Assembly: GCA_944326705.1 (NCBI GenBank)
Contig: CALVEY010000005.1
Coordinates: 1-64,000 of the forward strand
Direction: 5' to 3'
Length of the DNA: 64,000 bases
Source: an uncultured Mucispirillum sp.
GTDB lineage: Bacteria; Chrysiogenota; Deferribacteres; Deferribacterales; Mucispirillaceae
The notes under the pieces were generated by a model, which was not told the DNA's origin, did no database searches, and was given only the letters and a program-made list of their open reading frames with translations. This document shows positions 1-9,739 of this stretch, in pieces. A program made the position numbers and the translations under genes. The stretch's first letter is position 1, and every line of letters begins with the position of its first letter.

Positions 1-79
1 TTTAAAAGTCTCTTTTTATACTTATAAAGCACTTTCTTATTTATTATTAAATAGTTATAAATATTCTTACAAAAAAAAT

Positions 80-90
80 GGGGTACCCCC
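80..90 (-). terminator. Possible weak terminator of the hybrid kinase gene
   Basis: Read on the minus strand, a short G5-TA-C4 block is followed at once by eight T. A hairpin here has only three or four GC pairs and a tiny loop, so it would be a poor intrinsic terminator, but it lies about 80 bases past the kinase stop codon, where one is expected. The rest of bases 1-166 is AT-rich and shows nothing else. Confidence 0.3.
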
Positions 91-166
91 AGATATTTTT
101 GATTATTTTTAATAAAATTTATTATTTTTTTATGAAAATAAGCTAAATAATATATTATTTTCAGAT

Positions 167-2719
167 TTATTTTACAAACTGATTTATAGTTTTTAAAAGT
201 ACATTAAAATTAACAGGCTTAGTTACGCAGCCATTCATGCCAGCTTCTACTGTTTTTTCAATATCTTCTGTAAACGCATTAGCAGTTAAAGCAATAATCG
301 GAAGTTCTGCTGTATCTTTTCTACCAAGTTTTCTAATTTCTTTTGTAGCAGTATATCCATCCATTTCTGGCATTAATATATCCATTAAAACTATATCTAT
401 TTCATACTCTTTTGAATTTTTTATAATTTCTAAAGCTTCTTTACCATTCCATGCTTGTATAATATTCATCTGCTTTATTTTAAGAAGTTCATTTAATATT
501 TCCATATTTACTTTATTATCTTCTACAATTAATACTGTTTTTCCATGTAGTTTTTCTTCATTAAACTGGTTTTCTTCATTATGGTTTTCTAAAGCATCAT
601 TTTCAGCATCTTCTTCTGTATATCTTTCAAAAGGAAGTGAAACAGTAACAGTTGTTCCAACACCTAAGCTGCTGTCTACACTAATATCTCCATTCATAGA
701 ATGAACTCTCTGCAATACAATAGCCATACCAAGCCCTGTGCCCTGCATTCTTTTATCGCTGAACATTTTTTCTCTTGCAAATGGCTCAAAAAGCCTGTCT
801 AAAAATACTTTTGACATACCTATACCAGTATCTTTTACTATAAAATTATAATAAAGAGATTTTGTATCTTCTATTTGATTAATAGTTAAAGATATACTGT
901 CATTTTCATGAGTATATTTAAAGGCATTTGATAAAAGATTATTTAAAATGTGGCACAGCTTATGATAATCACCTTTGATTTTATTATTTTTAATATTAAA
1001 TGACACTGTAAAACTTTTATTTTCAGTTTTAGACTGTACCTTAAATATTTCAACAAGGTTTTCTACATCATCTTTAATATTAAAAACTATCTGGTTATCA
1101 TCTTTTATACCTTTTTTATCTTTTGCTTCCACTAAAATATCATCAATAAGCTCTTTTAATAATTGGGCAGTAACTTGTATTTTATTAGAATATTCCTCTA
1201 TTTTTTCTTTATTATCAATATTATATTTTAATAACTCTACAAAACCCATAATACCATTAATAGGAGTTCTCATATCATGGCTTATATTTGAATAAAATAA
1301 ACGGTCTGATTGAATATTATCCTGCATATTCTGCACATTATCTTCTAAAAGCTGCATACTTTCCAACTGCTTTTTCTTTTCATTATCTACATTACGGAAA
1401 CACATAACTGCATCATTTGCTATATTATATGTATCAAAAAGCACACTTACATTCATCCAGCAGTTTTCACCATTTACAACCCATTTAAAATCACCGCCAA
1501 ACTCGTTTACAAGCTTTTTAGATAATTTAATCATATTTTCTATAGAAAACTGTTTATTAAATTCTGCTTTCGTTTCTTTATCCATTACCACATTTAATGA
1601 ATTTAGTAATTCATTATAATTTCCGTTTGGTTTAGGTAAAATATAAGAAAATTCTGCCTGCTTAATATTGGTATATCGCTTAGTTTTCAAATTAATTCTA
1701 TACAGCGCAGCATAAGAGTTGCTTAATGTTTTTATAGACTGGTTTTGGTACACTACCATTCTTCTTAAAACTCTGACTCTTAAAATAATAACAAATAAAA
1801 GAAATATTGCACCAATTAAAAATTCAATATGCTTAGAAAAAAAAGTAATAACATCATTTTTTATCATATTTAATGACTGTTTATATAAAACAACCTGAGA
1901 AATAGTTAATATAACAATCATATTATTTTGGGTAAAACTATAAAAAACACTGCGTTTTTTATCTTCTAAATCAATAATATAATAAAATACAGAATTATAT
2001 TCGTTATTTCCTAAATATATTTTACTGACAGTTTTTTTAATTGCAGAACGGAAATTATCAAACGGCTGATTAATGGATGACTGCATTAAAATAATTTCTC
2101 CATTACTGTCTGCTAAAAAATAAGAAGAATTTTCTGGAAGTGTGTTATCTAAAAGCCATTTATTGCCTATAGTTTTAGGGAAAATATCAAGGGCTAAAAC
2201 ATCTCTGCCATTTTCTAAAGCTGTAGCAAGAGTAAATACTTTTTCCCCATTTACAATATCTGTATAAACATCAGTATAAACAATTTCACCCTTACGCTTA
2301 CGAGCATTTGTATACCACTTCATCTGATTTACAGGCATAGTAACAGAACCAAGCCTGTTTTGACCAGATACAAGCTTACCATTTATTATACCGAAAACAT
2401 CAATACCTTCTGTGCCAAGAGTTTTTCTAATATATTCAATATAGTTGCTCATCCACTGCTGCACATCATCTTCTGAATGATTTTTAGTCATAAAAAATGA
2501 AAGACTTGCTGCACCACTTTCTAAAACAAGCGCATGTTTATTTACTATAGACTGTGCAGACTGAGTGTAAGCATTGATGTATTCATAACCAATTTTTTCT
2601 GCGTTATCTACAAGTTTATAAAAAAACATAAAAAGAAGCAGTATAAAAATAATAACCATAAGTATAATGGTAACTGCCCTTGTCATTGTTGTAGATTTTA
2701 AAGTGATAGATGTTTCCAT
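167..2719 (-). CDS. Membrane-bound hybrid sensor histidine kinase/response regulator
   Basis: 850 aa. It should sense an external signal and pass phosphate from His to an attached receiver domain. Domains in order: membrane helix (about 13-35), Cache-like outer domain (about 40-280), second helix (about 296-318), a PAS-like stretch, HisKA with H-box SHDMRTP, HATPase with G-boxes DTGIGM and GTGLGMAIV, and a C-terminal receiver with acceptor Asp in VLMDILMPEMDG. The ATG follows a predicted promoter by about 30 bases, although its Shine-Dalgarno is weak. No DNA-binding output domain and no partner regulator lie next to it, so the target is unknown and a separate HPt or regulator elsewhere is expected. 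The family call is firm; the ligand is not known. Confidence 0.93.
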   Translation of the reverse strand: METSITLKSTTMTRAVTIILMVIIFILLLFMFFYKLVDNAEKIGYEYINAYTQSAQSIVNKHALVLESGAASLSFFMTKNHSEDDVQQWMSNYIEYIRKTLGTEGIDVFGIINGKLVSGQNRLGSVTMPVNQMKWYTNARKRKGEIVYTDVYTDIVNGEKVFTLATALENGRDVLALDIFPKTIGNKWLLDNTLPENSSYFLADSNGEIILMQSSINQPFDNFRSAIKKTVSKIYLGNNEYNSVFYYIIDLEDKKRSVFYSFTQNNMIVILTISQVVLYKQSLNMIKNDVITFFSKHIEFLIGAIFLLFVIILRVRVLRRMVVYQNQSIKTLSNSYAALYRINLKTKRYTNIKQAEFSYILPKPNGNYNELLNSLNVVMDKETKAEFNKQFSIENMIKLSKKLVNEFGGDFKWVVNGENCWMNVSVLFDTYNIANDAVMCFRNVDNEKKKQLESMQLLEDNVQNMQDNIQSDRLFYSNISHDMRTPINGIMGFVELLKYNIDNKEKIEEYSNKIQVTAQLLKELIDDILVEAKDKKGIKDDNQIVFNIKDDVENLVEIFKVQSKTENKSFTVSFNIKNNKIKGDYHKLCHILNNLLSNAFKYTHENDSISLTINQIEDTKSLYYNFIVKDTGIGMSKVFLDRLFEPFAREKMFSDKRMQGTGLGMAIVLQRVHSMNGDISVDSSLGVGTTVTVSLPFERYTEEDAENDALENHNEENQFNEEKLHGKTVLIVEDNKVNMEILNELLKIKQMNIIQAWNGKEALEIIKNSKEYEIDIVLMDILMPEMDGYTATKEIRKLGRKDTAELPIIALTANAFTEDIEKTVEAGMNGCVTKPVNFNVLLKTINQFVK

Positions 2720-2750
2720 TTAACACCACTATAAATATAGATGATTATTA

Positions 2751-2779
2751 ATATTATATTTTTTTAGCTTAATATGCAA
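2751..2779 (-). promoter_or_regulatory. Predicted sigma-70 promoter of the hybrid kinase
   Basis: On the minus strand TTGCAT and TAATAT are separated by 17 bases, about 30 bases before the kinase ATG. The match is good, but AT-rich DNA gives many -10 look-alikes. Confidence 0.5.
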
Positions 2780-2798
2780 CTATTTTTCTATGAATAAT

Positions 2799-2839
2799 AA
2801 AAAAAATCCCTTACTCCTTAAAAATTAAGGAGCAAGGGG
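2799..2839 (-). terminator. Intrinsic terminator after glnN
   Basis: Minus-strand hairpin with 14-bp arms (one G-U type mismatch) and a three-base loop, followed by a run of T. It sits about 25 bases past the glnN stop and is the clear end of that transcript. Confidence 0.9.
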
Positions 2840-2864
2840 TACTACTTATTATATATATACTAAT

Positions 2865-5003
2865 TTATTTAATAAACAGCATTTCCCTGTATTTAGGAAG
2901 CGGCCATAAAGTATCAGATACTACTTTTTCTAACCTGTCTACTACGGCTCTTAATTCTGCCATTGCTTCAAGGATTTCTTCATGAAGTCCTGTAACAGCT
3001 TTTTCCATTTTTTCAGTTTTTTCTGTTAAGTCTTCAAGTCCTTTACCTAAAAGTTCTACATTTCTTTTTAATGCATCAACACCAACTGTAATACCAGCAT
3101 CTGTTGCAGATTTAACTGCAGAAAGTTCTGTTTTAAACTCTTCAATAACAGCAGGTAAAATGTTATTACGCACTATATTTAAAGCAATTTCACCTTCTAT
3201 GCGTATTTTACGGTGATATTCTTCTAAAAATACTTCAAAACGTGATTCAAGTTCTTTTTTAGAATATACGCCGTATTTATCGAAAAGATTAATATTTTTT
3301 TCATTTACTAAGCAGCGAAGTGCATCCATTGTAGTAGCAGCATTTGGAAGCCCTCTGCGTGCTGCTTCTGCTTTCCATTCTTCAGTATAGCCATCACCAT
3401 TAAAAATAACTCTTTTATGTGTTTTAATAATATCTTTTAATACTTTTTGAAGTTCGCTGTTAAAAGCTTCTTCATTGCCAACAAAGCCTTCAAGTTTCTC
3501 TGCAATATAATCAAAAGAATCTGCCACAATAGTGTTTAATACTGTCATTGGACCAGAACAAGACTGGCTTGAGCCTGGTGCTCTAAATTCAAATTTATTA
3601 CCAGTAAATGCAAAAGGGCTTGTTCTGTTTCTATCTGTAGCATCTTTTGGCAGGTTTGGCAGAGTATCTACGCCTATCTGCATTACACCCGCTTTATGTT
3701 TAGAGCTGTTTTCGCCTTTTTCTATATTTTCAATAACTTCATTAAGCTGGTCACCAAGATATATAGAAATAATTGCAGGTGGTGCTTCGTTTGCTCCAAG
3801 CCTGTGGTCATTTCCTGCATGAGCAACAGATGCTCTAAGCATATCTGCATGAGTATCAACAGCTCTAATAATACCGCATAATACAGTTAAAAATACTGCA
3901 TTCTGCTGTGGATTATTACCAGGGTTTAAAAGGTTTGTATTTCCATAATTAATAGACCAGTTATTATGTTTACCGCTTCCATTTACTCCAGCAAATGGTT
4001 TTTCATGTAAAAGGCATACAAACCCATGTCTGTCTGCCACAAGACGAAGTGTATCCATAATAAGCATATTGTGGTCAACTGCTAAGTTTAAATCTTCAAA
4101 CATTGGTGCAAGTTCGAACTGACCTGGAGCAACTTCATTATGGCGAGTTTTTGCTGGCACTCCTAATCTCCATAGTTCATCTTCCACTTCATTCATAAAG
4201 TTAAGAACTCTTTGCTGAATAGAGCCAAAATAATGGTCTTCTAACTGCTGATGTTTTGGTGGTGTTGCACCAAATAAAGTTCTGCCTGTCTGTAATAAAT
4301 CAGGTCTGTGAAGATAAAACTTTTTATCTATTAAAAAGTATTCCTGTTCAGCACCAAGAGTAACTGTAACTTTTTCTTCTTTTAATCCAAAGCATTTCAT
4401 AAGCCTTTGAGTAGAAGAAGAAAGGCATTGGATAGAGCGTAAAAGTGGTGTTTTTTTATCAAGAGCTTCACCAGTATATGAACAGAAAGCAGTTGGTATA
4501 CATAAAGTAGCACCATTTGCATGGCGTTTAATAAATGCAGGGCTTGTAGGGTCCCATGCTGTATATCCTCTTGCTTCAAATGTTCTTCTTAAACCACCAG
4601 ATGGGAAAGATGAAGCATCAGGCTCACCAACAATTAAGTTTTTAGCAGAGAATGCAAATATAGCATTATCCCCTTCTATTTCTAAAAAGGAATCATGTTT
4701 TTCAGCAGTTGAGCCAGTTAAAGGCTGAAACCAGTGTGTAAAGTGAGTAGCACCTCTTTCTATTGCCCACTGTTTCATACCATGAGCAACATCAGCTGCT
4801 ATTTCTGGGTCCAGCTGTGCTCTATTATTAATAGTGTTTAATAATTTCTCAGCTGATTTTTTAGGTAAATATTCTCTAATTGCTTTTGCATTAAAAACAT
4901 CTTCACCATAATGTTCTAATGTTGCTTTTTCTGCTTTTGCATACTCTTTTGATTTATTTTCTGCAATAGCGTTAATAGTTAAGTATCGTTTTGAAAAACT
5001 CAT
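2865..5003 (-). CDS. glnN: Glutamine synthetase type III (GSIII)
   Basis: 712 aa, the usual size of GSIII and much longer than GSI (about 470 aa). It makes glutamine from glutamate, ammonia and ATP in the cytoplasm, the first step of ammonium assimilation. Visible signatures include NEVAPGQFELAP, KPFAGVNGSGKHNNWS and a GSIII-type C-terminal extension of heptad-rich helices (about 600-690). The ATG has AAGGAGG five bases upstream. It is transcribed away from gltB, with a near-consensus sigma-54 promoter about 60-75 bases before its start, so nitrogen-dependent activation is likely. The gene is complete and ends at a strong terminator. Confidence 0.96.
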   Translation of the reverse strand: MSFSKRYLTINAIAENKSKEYAKAEKATLEHYGEDVFNAKAIREYLPKKSAEKLLNTINNRAQLDPEIAADVAHGMKQWAIERGATHFTHWFQPLTGSTAEKHDSFLEIEGDNAIFAFSAKNLIVGEPDASSFPSGGLRRTFEARGYTAWDPTSPAFIKRHANGATLCIPTAFCSYTGEALDKKTPLLRSIQCLSSSTQRLMKCFGLKEEKVTVTLGAEQEYFLIDKKFYLHRPDLLQTGRTLFGATPPKHQQLEDHYFGSIQQRVLNFMNEVEDELWRLGVPAKTRHNEVAPGQFELAPMFEDLNLAVDHNMLIMDTLRLVADRHGFVCLLHEKPFAGVNGSGKHNNWSINYGNTNLLNPGNNPQQNAVFLTVLCGIIRAVDTHADMLRASVAHAGNDHRLGANEAPPAIISIYLGDQLNEVIENIEKGENSSKHKAGVMQIGVDTLPNLPKDATDRNRTSPFAFTGNKFEFRAPGSSQSCSGPMTVLNTIVADSFDYIAEKLEGFVGNEEAFNSELQKVLKDIIKTHKRVIFNGDGYTEEWKAEAARRGLPNAATTMDALRCLVNEKNINLFDKYGVYSKKELESRFEVFLEEYHRKIRIEGEIALNIVRNNILPAVIEEFKTELSAVKSATDAGITVGVDALKRNVELLGKGLEDLTEKTEKMEKAVTGLHEEILEAMAELRAVVDRLEKVVSDTLWPLPKYREMLFIK

Positions 5004-5060
5004 ACTGCCTCCTTAATTTTATCACATAAAAATTTTATATTTTAATTTCGCTTACTATTA

Positions 5061-5080
5061 ATGCAATATAAATGCCAAAA
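5061..5080 (-). promoter_or_regulatory. Sigma-54 promoter of glnN
   Basis: Minus strand reads TTGGCATTTATATTGCAT: GG at -24 and GC at -12 with exactly ten bases between, close to the sigma-54 consensus TGGCACG-N4-TTGCA. It lies about 60 bases before the glnN ATG. The geometry is seen directly; use by sigma-54 is inferred. Confidence 0.8.
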
Positions 5081-5165
5081 TTTTTTTCATTCCAGATAAT
5101 ACATAAAACTTCCTTATTTTAAAAGAAAAATTAATAAATTAGTAAAAATTTTCTAACAGCTGATT

Positions 5166-5213
5166 TTTTACAAAATTGTAAAAGAAAAATACTGATTTTA
5201 CAATTTTTACCAA
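5166..5213. promoter_or_regulatory. Palindromic operator/enhancer between glnN and gltB
   Basis: A symmetric 18-bp site, TTTTACAA-AA-TTGTAAAA (5166-5183), is followed 30 bases later (about three helical turns) by a second TTTTACAA with a degraded partner arm (5196-5213). Both are preceded by CTGAT. The palindrome centre is about 80 bases from the -24 element of gltB and about 100 bases from that of glnN, a normal distance for a sigma-54 activator site serving both promoters. The same palindrome recurs at the promoter of the NifA-like regulator gene. Binding by that regulator is inference. Confidence 0.65.
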
Positions 5214-5253
5214 AAAATTTTATAAAAATCCTTATTTTTACATTAAAAAATTA

Positions 5254-5269
5254 TGGCATAGTTTTTGAT
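5254..5269 (+). promoter_or_regulatory. Probable sigma-54 promoter of gltBD-dapL
   Basis: TGGCATAGTTTTTGAT has GG and GA separated by ten bases. It matches the -24 element fully and the -12 element (TTGC) except for the last base. Transcription would start near 5279, about 29 bases before the gltB ATG, which has AGGAG at 5296-5300. It is weaker than the glnN promoter, so more dependent on an activator. Confidence 0.6.
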
Positions 5270-5307
5270 TATAGTAAATGCGAAGGAATAAATATAGGAG
5301 TGTTTAA

Positions 5308-8300
5308 ATGTATCCTGAAAACATCGGGCTTTATGACAGCCAATACGAAAAAGATGCCTGTGGTGTGGGGCTTATTGCAGATTTAAAAAATATACCAACA
5401 CACCAGACTGTAGAAAATGGTATTACAATTTTGAAAAATTTAATGCACAGAGGTGCAACAGGCGGCGACCCTGAAACTGGTGATGGTGCTGGTATTCTTG
5501 TATCACTGCCAGATGAATTTTTTAGAAAAGTAGTAAAAGAAAAACTGCCTGAATATGGCAAATATGGTGTTGCCGTTATTTTTGGCGGAGAAAGTATCGA
5601 AGATGATATTGAAAAAATAATTACAGAAAAATGCGGCGAAATTATCTGCTGGCGTGATGTTCCTGTGGACCTTAATGCAGTAGGCAAAGCTGCAAGAACT
5701 ACCTGTCCTAAAATAAGACAGATATTTATAAAAAGTAAATATGATACTCAAGCTCAGTTTGAAAGAAAACTTTTTATTGCAAGAAGGTTAATAGAAATTA
5801 AGCTTTCAAATGTATACATACCTAGTATGTCATCAAAAAGTGTTGTATATAAAGGGCTTTTTATGGCAACTCAGGTAGAAAACTTTTATCAGGATTTAAA
5901 AGATGCTTCTTTTAAATCACCTATTGCATTAGTTCACCAAAGATACAGCACAAATACATTTCCAACATGGGAGCTTGCTCACCCATTTAGATATATTGCT
6001 CATAATGGTGAAATAAACACATTAAAAGGCAACTTAAATAACCTTGCAGGCAGAGAGCCACAGTTTTCATCAGAGCTTTTAGGGGAAGATTTAAAAGAAA
6101 TTCTTCCATTAATTAAAGAAGGTCAAAGTGACTCTGCATCTCTTGATAATATGTTTGAGCTGCTTGTTGCAAGCGGAAGAGATTTATGCCATGCGATGCT
6201 TATGCTTATTCCGCAGGCATGGGGACCAAAATACCACATGGGTAAAGATGTAAGAGCATTTTTTGAATATCATTCTGCATTAATGGAACCATGGGACGGT
6301 CCTGCTGCTGTTGCATTTTCAGATGGTGTGAATGCTGGTGCTATACTTGACAGAAACGGACTCCGCCCTGCAAGATATACAGTTACTACTGATAATGTAT
6401 TAGTGCTTGCTTCAGAAACTGGTGTACTTGATATTCCAGCAGATAAAGTTCTTAAAAAAGGCAGACTGCGTCCTGGTGAAATTATATACTGTGACTTAGA
6501 AAACCATAGAATTATATCTGATGCAGCCGTTAAAAAAACTGCTGCTAGAAGCCTGCCGTATAGAAGATGGATTAATGAAAACAGAATATATGTACATGGG
6601 CTTTTTGAATCACTTTCTCCAGCTGAGCCGTCAAGAAATATTATTAAAAAACAAAAACTCTTTGGATATACTAAAGAAGATTTTGATTTTATCATTAAAC
6701 CAATGGCAGAAAAAGGTGCAGAACCTGTAGGCTCTATGGGAAATGATGCAGCACTTGCAGTATTAAGTGAAAAACCACAACTTTTATTTAACTATTTTAA
6801 ACAGCTTTTTGCTCAGGTTACTAACCCGCCAATAGATTCTATCAGGGAAGATTTAGTTATGAGTCTTATTACATTTATAGGTAATAAAGGCAACATATTA
6901 GAAGACGGCGCATACCATGCAAGAGTAATTGAGCTTCCAAGACCTATCATTACAAATGATGAGCTTAAAAGGCTTAGAAGTATTAGAGAAGAAGGCTTCC
7001 AGTCTGCAGTAATTAATATATCATTTAAAAATGATTTAGAGCAGTCATTAAAAAATATTGCAGAAATAGCAGTTGAAAAAGTAAAAGAAGGCTGTCCTAT
7101 ATTAATACTCAGCGATAAAAATATTGAAGATGGATATACTCCAATACCATCTCTGCTTGCTGTAACAGCAGTAAATAAAGCATTATCAAAAGCAGGTATT
7201 CGCCCAGAATCTGCAGTTATTTTAGAAACTGGTGAGGCAAGAGAGATTATGCACTTTGCTCTGCTTTTAGGCTATGGTGCAACAGCTGTATGCCCTTACC
7301 TTGCACTTGAAAGTATATCTGCCCTTGTTGATGATAATGAAATAAAAGCAGATAAAGTAAAAGCTACAGAAAACTATGTGAAAGCTGTTGATAAAGGGCT
7401 TTTAAAAGTAATGAGTAAAATGGGTATTTCCACATTAAGAAGTTACAGAAGCGGCCAGCTTTTTGAAGCAGTTGGTTTAAACAACGATATAATCAAAGAA
7501 TTTTTTACAGGAACAGCAAGCCGTATTAATGGTATAGACTTAAAAGAAATAGAACATGAAGCATTAATGAGAAGAAAAGCAGCTGATGAACATAATGATG
7601 ATATGCTTGCTTCAGGTGGGCAGTATCATTATAGAAAAGATGGTGAAAACCATTTATGGACACCAGAAAGTATGACATTATTCAGACAGGCTGTTCAAGG
7701 CAATAATAAAGAAAAATATAAAGCTTATGCAAAACTTATTAATGAACAGTCAAAACATTTATGCACATTAAGAGGACTTTTTGAATTTGCAACAGCAGTG
7801 CCTGTACCTTTAGAAGAAGTTGAAAGTGCATCATCTATTGTTAAAAGGTTTGTAACAGGTGCTATGTCACTTGGTTCTATCAGCCCAGAAGCTCACGAAA
7901 CAATAGCTATTGCTATGAATAAATTAGGTGGTATGAGTAACTGCGGTGAAGGTGGCGAAGACCCAGAAAGATATAAACCTAACGAAAAAGGCGAAGTAAG
8001 AAGCAGTGCTATTAAACAAATTGCAAGCGGCAGGTTTGGTGTTACTATAGAATACTTAACTAATGCAAAAGAGCTGCAGATTAAAATGGCACAAGGTGCA
8101 AAACCTGGTGAAGGCGGTCAGCTTCCAGGACACAAAGTAGATGCCTTTATTGCAAAATTAAGACACTCTATGCCTAATGTAAGCTTAATATCTCCTCCTC
8201 CACACCATGATATATATTCTATTGAGGATTTAGCTCAGCTTATATATGACCTGCGTAACTCTAACCCTGAAGCAAGAGTATCTGTAAAACTTGTTTCAGA

Positions 8301-9720
8301 AGTAGGCGTTGGAACTATTGCTGCAGGTGTTGCAAAAGCTCACTCTGATGTAATATTAATAAGCGGACATGATGGCGGAACTGGTGCTTCCCCACTTACA
8401 AGTATTAAACATGCAGGGCTTCCTTGGGAATTAGGGCTTGCAGAAGCGCAGCAGACTCTTGTTTTAAATAAACTTCGCGGCAGAGTTAGACTTCAGACTG
8501 ACGGTCAGTTAAAAACAGGACGAGATGTTATTATTGCTGCCCTTTTAGGTGCAGAAGAATTTGGGTTTGCAACAACAATTCTTGCAAGCTTAGGCTGTGT
8601 TATGATGAGACAGTGTCACTCAAATACATGTCCTGTTGGTATTGCTACTCAAGATAAAGAGTTAAGGAAAAAATTTGCAGGCAAACCAGAATATGTTGAA
8701 AACTTCCTTATGTTTGTAGCAGAAGAAGTTAGAGAATATTTAGCTGCTCTTGGTCTTAGAACTCTTGATGAAGCTATCGGCAGAAGTGACTTATTACAGG
8801 TTAATAAAGCAATAGAATTTTATAAAACTAAAAATCTTGATTTCTCAAAAATACTGCAGACTGTAAGCGGTAAAGAGATTAAATACAGCGGTAATTCCGG
8901 CTATGAACTTGAAAACTATGATAGAGAATTTCTGCTTGATACATTTAAAGAAAGTATAGAAACAGGTAAATCAAAAACTGTTGATTTAGAAATAAAAAAT
9001 ATTAACAGAACTGTTGGAACAGAGCTTTCTCATAATGTAGCTAAAAAATACGGCTTAAAAGGTTTAGATGATGATACTATCAATGTAAACTTTAAAGGCT
9101 GTGCAGGACAAAGTTTTGGTGCATTTTTAGCTCACGGTATCACATTTAACTTAGAAGGTGAAGCAAATGACTTTGTTGGTAAAGGTATTTCAGGTGGTAA
9201 AATCATTGTAAAACCAGCAAAAAATGCAACCTTTAAAGCTTCAGAAAATGTGGTAGCTGGTAATGTTATTGGATATGGCGGCACAAGCGGTAAAATATTC
9301 TTAAATGGTCAGGCTGGTGAAAGGTTTGCTATTAGAAACAGCGGATTTATTTCAGTTGTTGAAGGTATTGGCGACCATGGCTGCGAATATATGACAGGCG
9401 GTAGAGTTGTAATACTTGGAAATACTGGTGTTAACTTTGCAGCAGGTATGACTGGAGGTATTGCTTATGTTCTTGATATGAGTAACGATTTTGACTTACG
9501 CTGCAACACAAGCTCTGTTGACTTAGAAAATATTGAGCCAGGAAGTGATGATGAAAAAGAGCTTTTATCACTGCTGAATGAGCATATTAAATATACAGAC
9601 AGCCAGAAAGCAAAAGAAGTTATTGCAGACTGGGAAAATTATAGAGATATGTTTGTTAAAGTCTTTCCTGTTGATTATAAAAAAGCATTACAGGCATTAA
9701 AAGAAAACGGCAGCAACTAA
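5308..9720 (+). CDS. gltB: Glutamate synthase (NADPH) large subunit
   Basis: 1470 aa, full length. With GltD it turns glutamine and 2-oxoglutarate into two glutamates (GOGAT). The N-terminal glutaminase starts at Cys18 in DACGVG, so a 17-residue propeptide is expected to be removed. The central and FMN-binding synthase domains follow. The 3Fe-4S ligands are C1097, C1103 and C1108 (CVMMRQCHSNTCPVG), and the C-terminal GXGXG beta-helix domain (about 1230-1430) is intact. The ATG has AGGAG seven bases upstream. First gene of gltB-gltD-dapL, divergent from glnN, so the GS-GOGAT cycle is controlled from one intergenic region. Confidence 0.97.
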   Translation: MYPENIGLYDSQYEKDACGVGLIADLKNIPTHQTVENGITILKNLMHRGATGGDPETGDGAGILVSLPDEFFRKVVKEKLPEYGKYGVAVIFGGESIEDDIEKIITEKCGEIICWRDVPVDLNAVGKAARTTCPKIRQIFIKSKYDTQAQFERKLFIARRLIEIKLSNVYIPSMSSKSVVYKGLFMATQVENFYQDLKDASFKSPIALVHQRYSTNTFPTWELAHPFRYIAHNGEINTLKGNLNNLAGREPQFSSELLGEDLKEILPLIKEGQSDSASLDNMFELLVASGRDLCHAMLMLIPQAWGPKYHMGKDVRAFFEYHSALMEPWDGPAAVAFSDGVNAGAILDRNGLRPARYTVTTDNVLVLASETGVLDIPADKVLKKGRLRPGEIIYCDLENHRIISDAAVKKTAARSLPYRRWINENRIYVHGLFESLSPAEPSRNIIKKQKLFGYTKEDFDFIIKPMAEKGAEPVGSMGNDAALAVLSEKPQLLFNYFKQLFAQVTNPPIDSIREDLVMSLITFIGNKGNILEDGAYHARVIELPRPIITNDELKRLRSIREEGFQSAVINISFKNDLEQSLKNIAEIAVEKVKEGCPILILSDKNIEDGYTPIPSLLAVTAVNKALSKAGIRPESAVILETGEAREIMHFALLLGYGATAVCPYLALESISALVDDNEIKADKVKATENYVKAVDKGLLKVMSKMGISTLRSYRSGQLFEAVGLNNDIIKEFFTGTASRINGIDLKEIEHEALMRRKAADEHNDDMLASGGQYHYRKDGENHLWTPESMTLFRQAVQGNNKEKYKAYAKLINEQSKHLCTLRGLFEFATAVPVPLEEVESASSIVKRFVTGAMSLGSISPEAHETIAIAMNKLGGMSNCGEGGEDPERYKPNEKGEVRSSAIKQIASGRFGVTIEYLTNAKELQIKMAQGAKPGEGGQLPGHKVDAFIAKLRHSMPNVSLISPPPHHDIYSIEDLAQLIYDLRNSNPEARVSVKLVSEVGVGTIAAGVAKAHSDVILISGHDGGTGASPLTSIKHAGLPWELGLAEAQQTLVLNKLRGRVRLQTDGQLKTGRDVIIAALLGAEEFGFATTILASLGCVMMRQCHSNTCPVGIATQDKELRKKFAGKPEYVENFLMFVAEEVREYLAALGLRTLDEAIGRSDLLQVNKAIEFYKTKNLDFSKILQTVSGKEIKYSGNSGYELENYDREFLLDTFKESIETGKSKTVDLEIKNINRTVGTELSHNVAKKYGLKGLDDDTINVNFKGCAGQSFGAFLAHGITFNLEGEANDFVGKGISGGKIIVKPAKNATFKASENVVAGNVIGYGGTSGKIFLNGQAGERFAIRNSGFISVVEGIGDHGCEYMTGGRVVILGNTGVNFAAGMTGGIAYVLDMSNDFDLRCNTSSVDLENIEPGSDDEKELLSLLNEHIKYTDSQKAKEVIADWENYRDMFVKVFPVDYKKALQALKENGSN

Positions 9721-9739
9721 TTTTTGAGGATAAAAGATT

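Noticed and set aside
80-90. GGGGTACCCCC as a regulatory palindrome
   Set aside because: A single copy with no partner promoter; better read as a weak terminator for the kinase gene.
237-704. 155-codon plus-strand reading frame opposite the hybrid kinase
   Set aside because: It is the antisense of the receiver and ATPase coding region, with no ribosome site or family resemblance. The same holds for the other long antisense frames, such as 6270-6695 opposite gltB.
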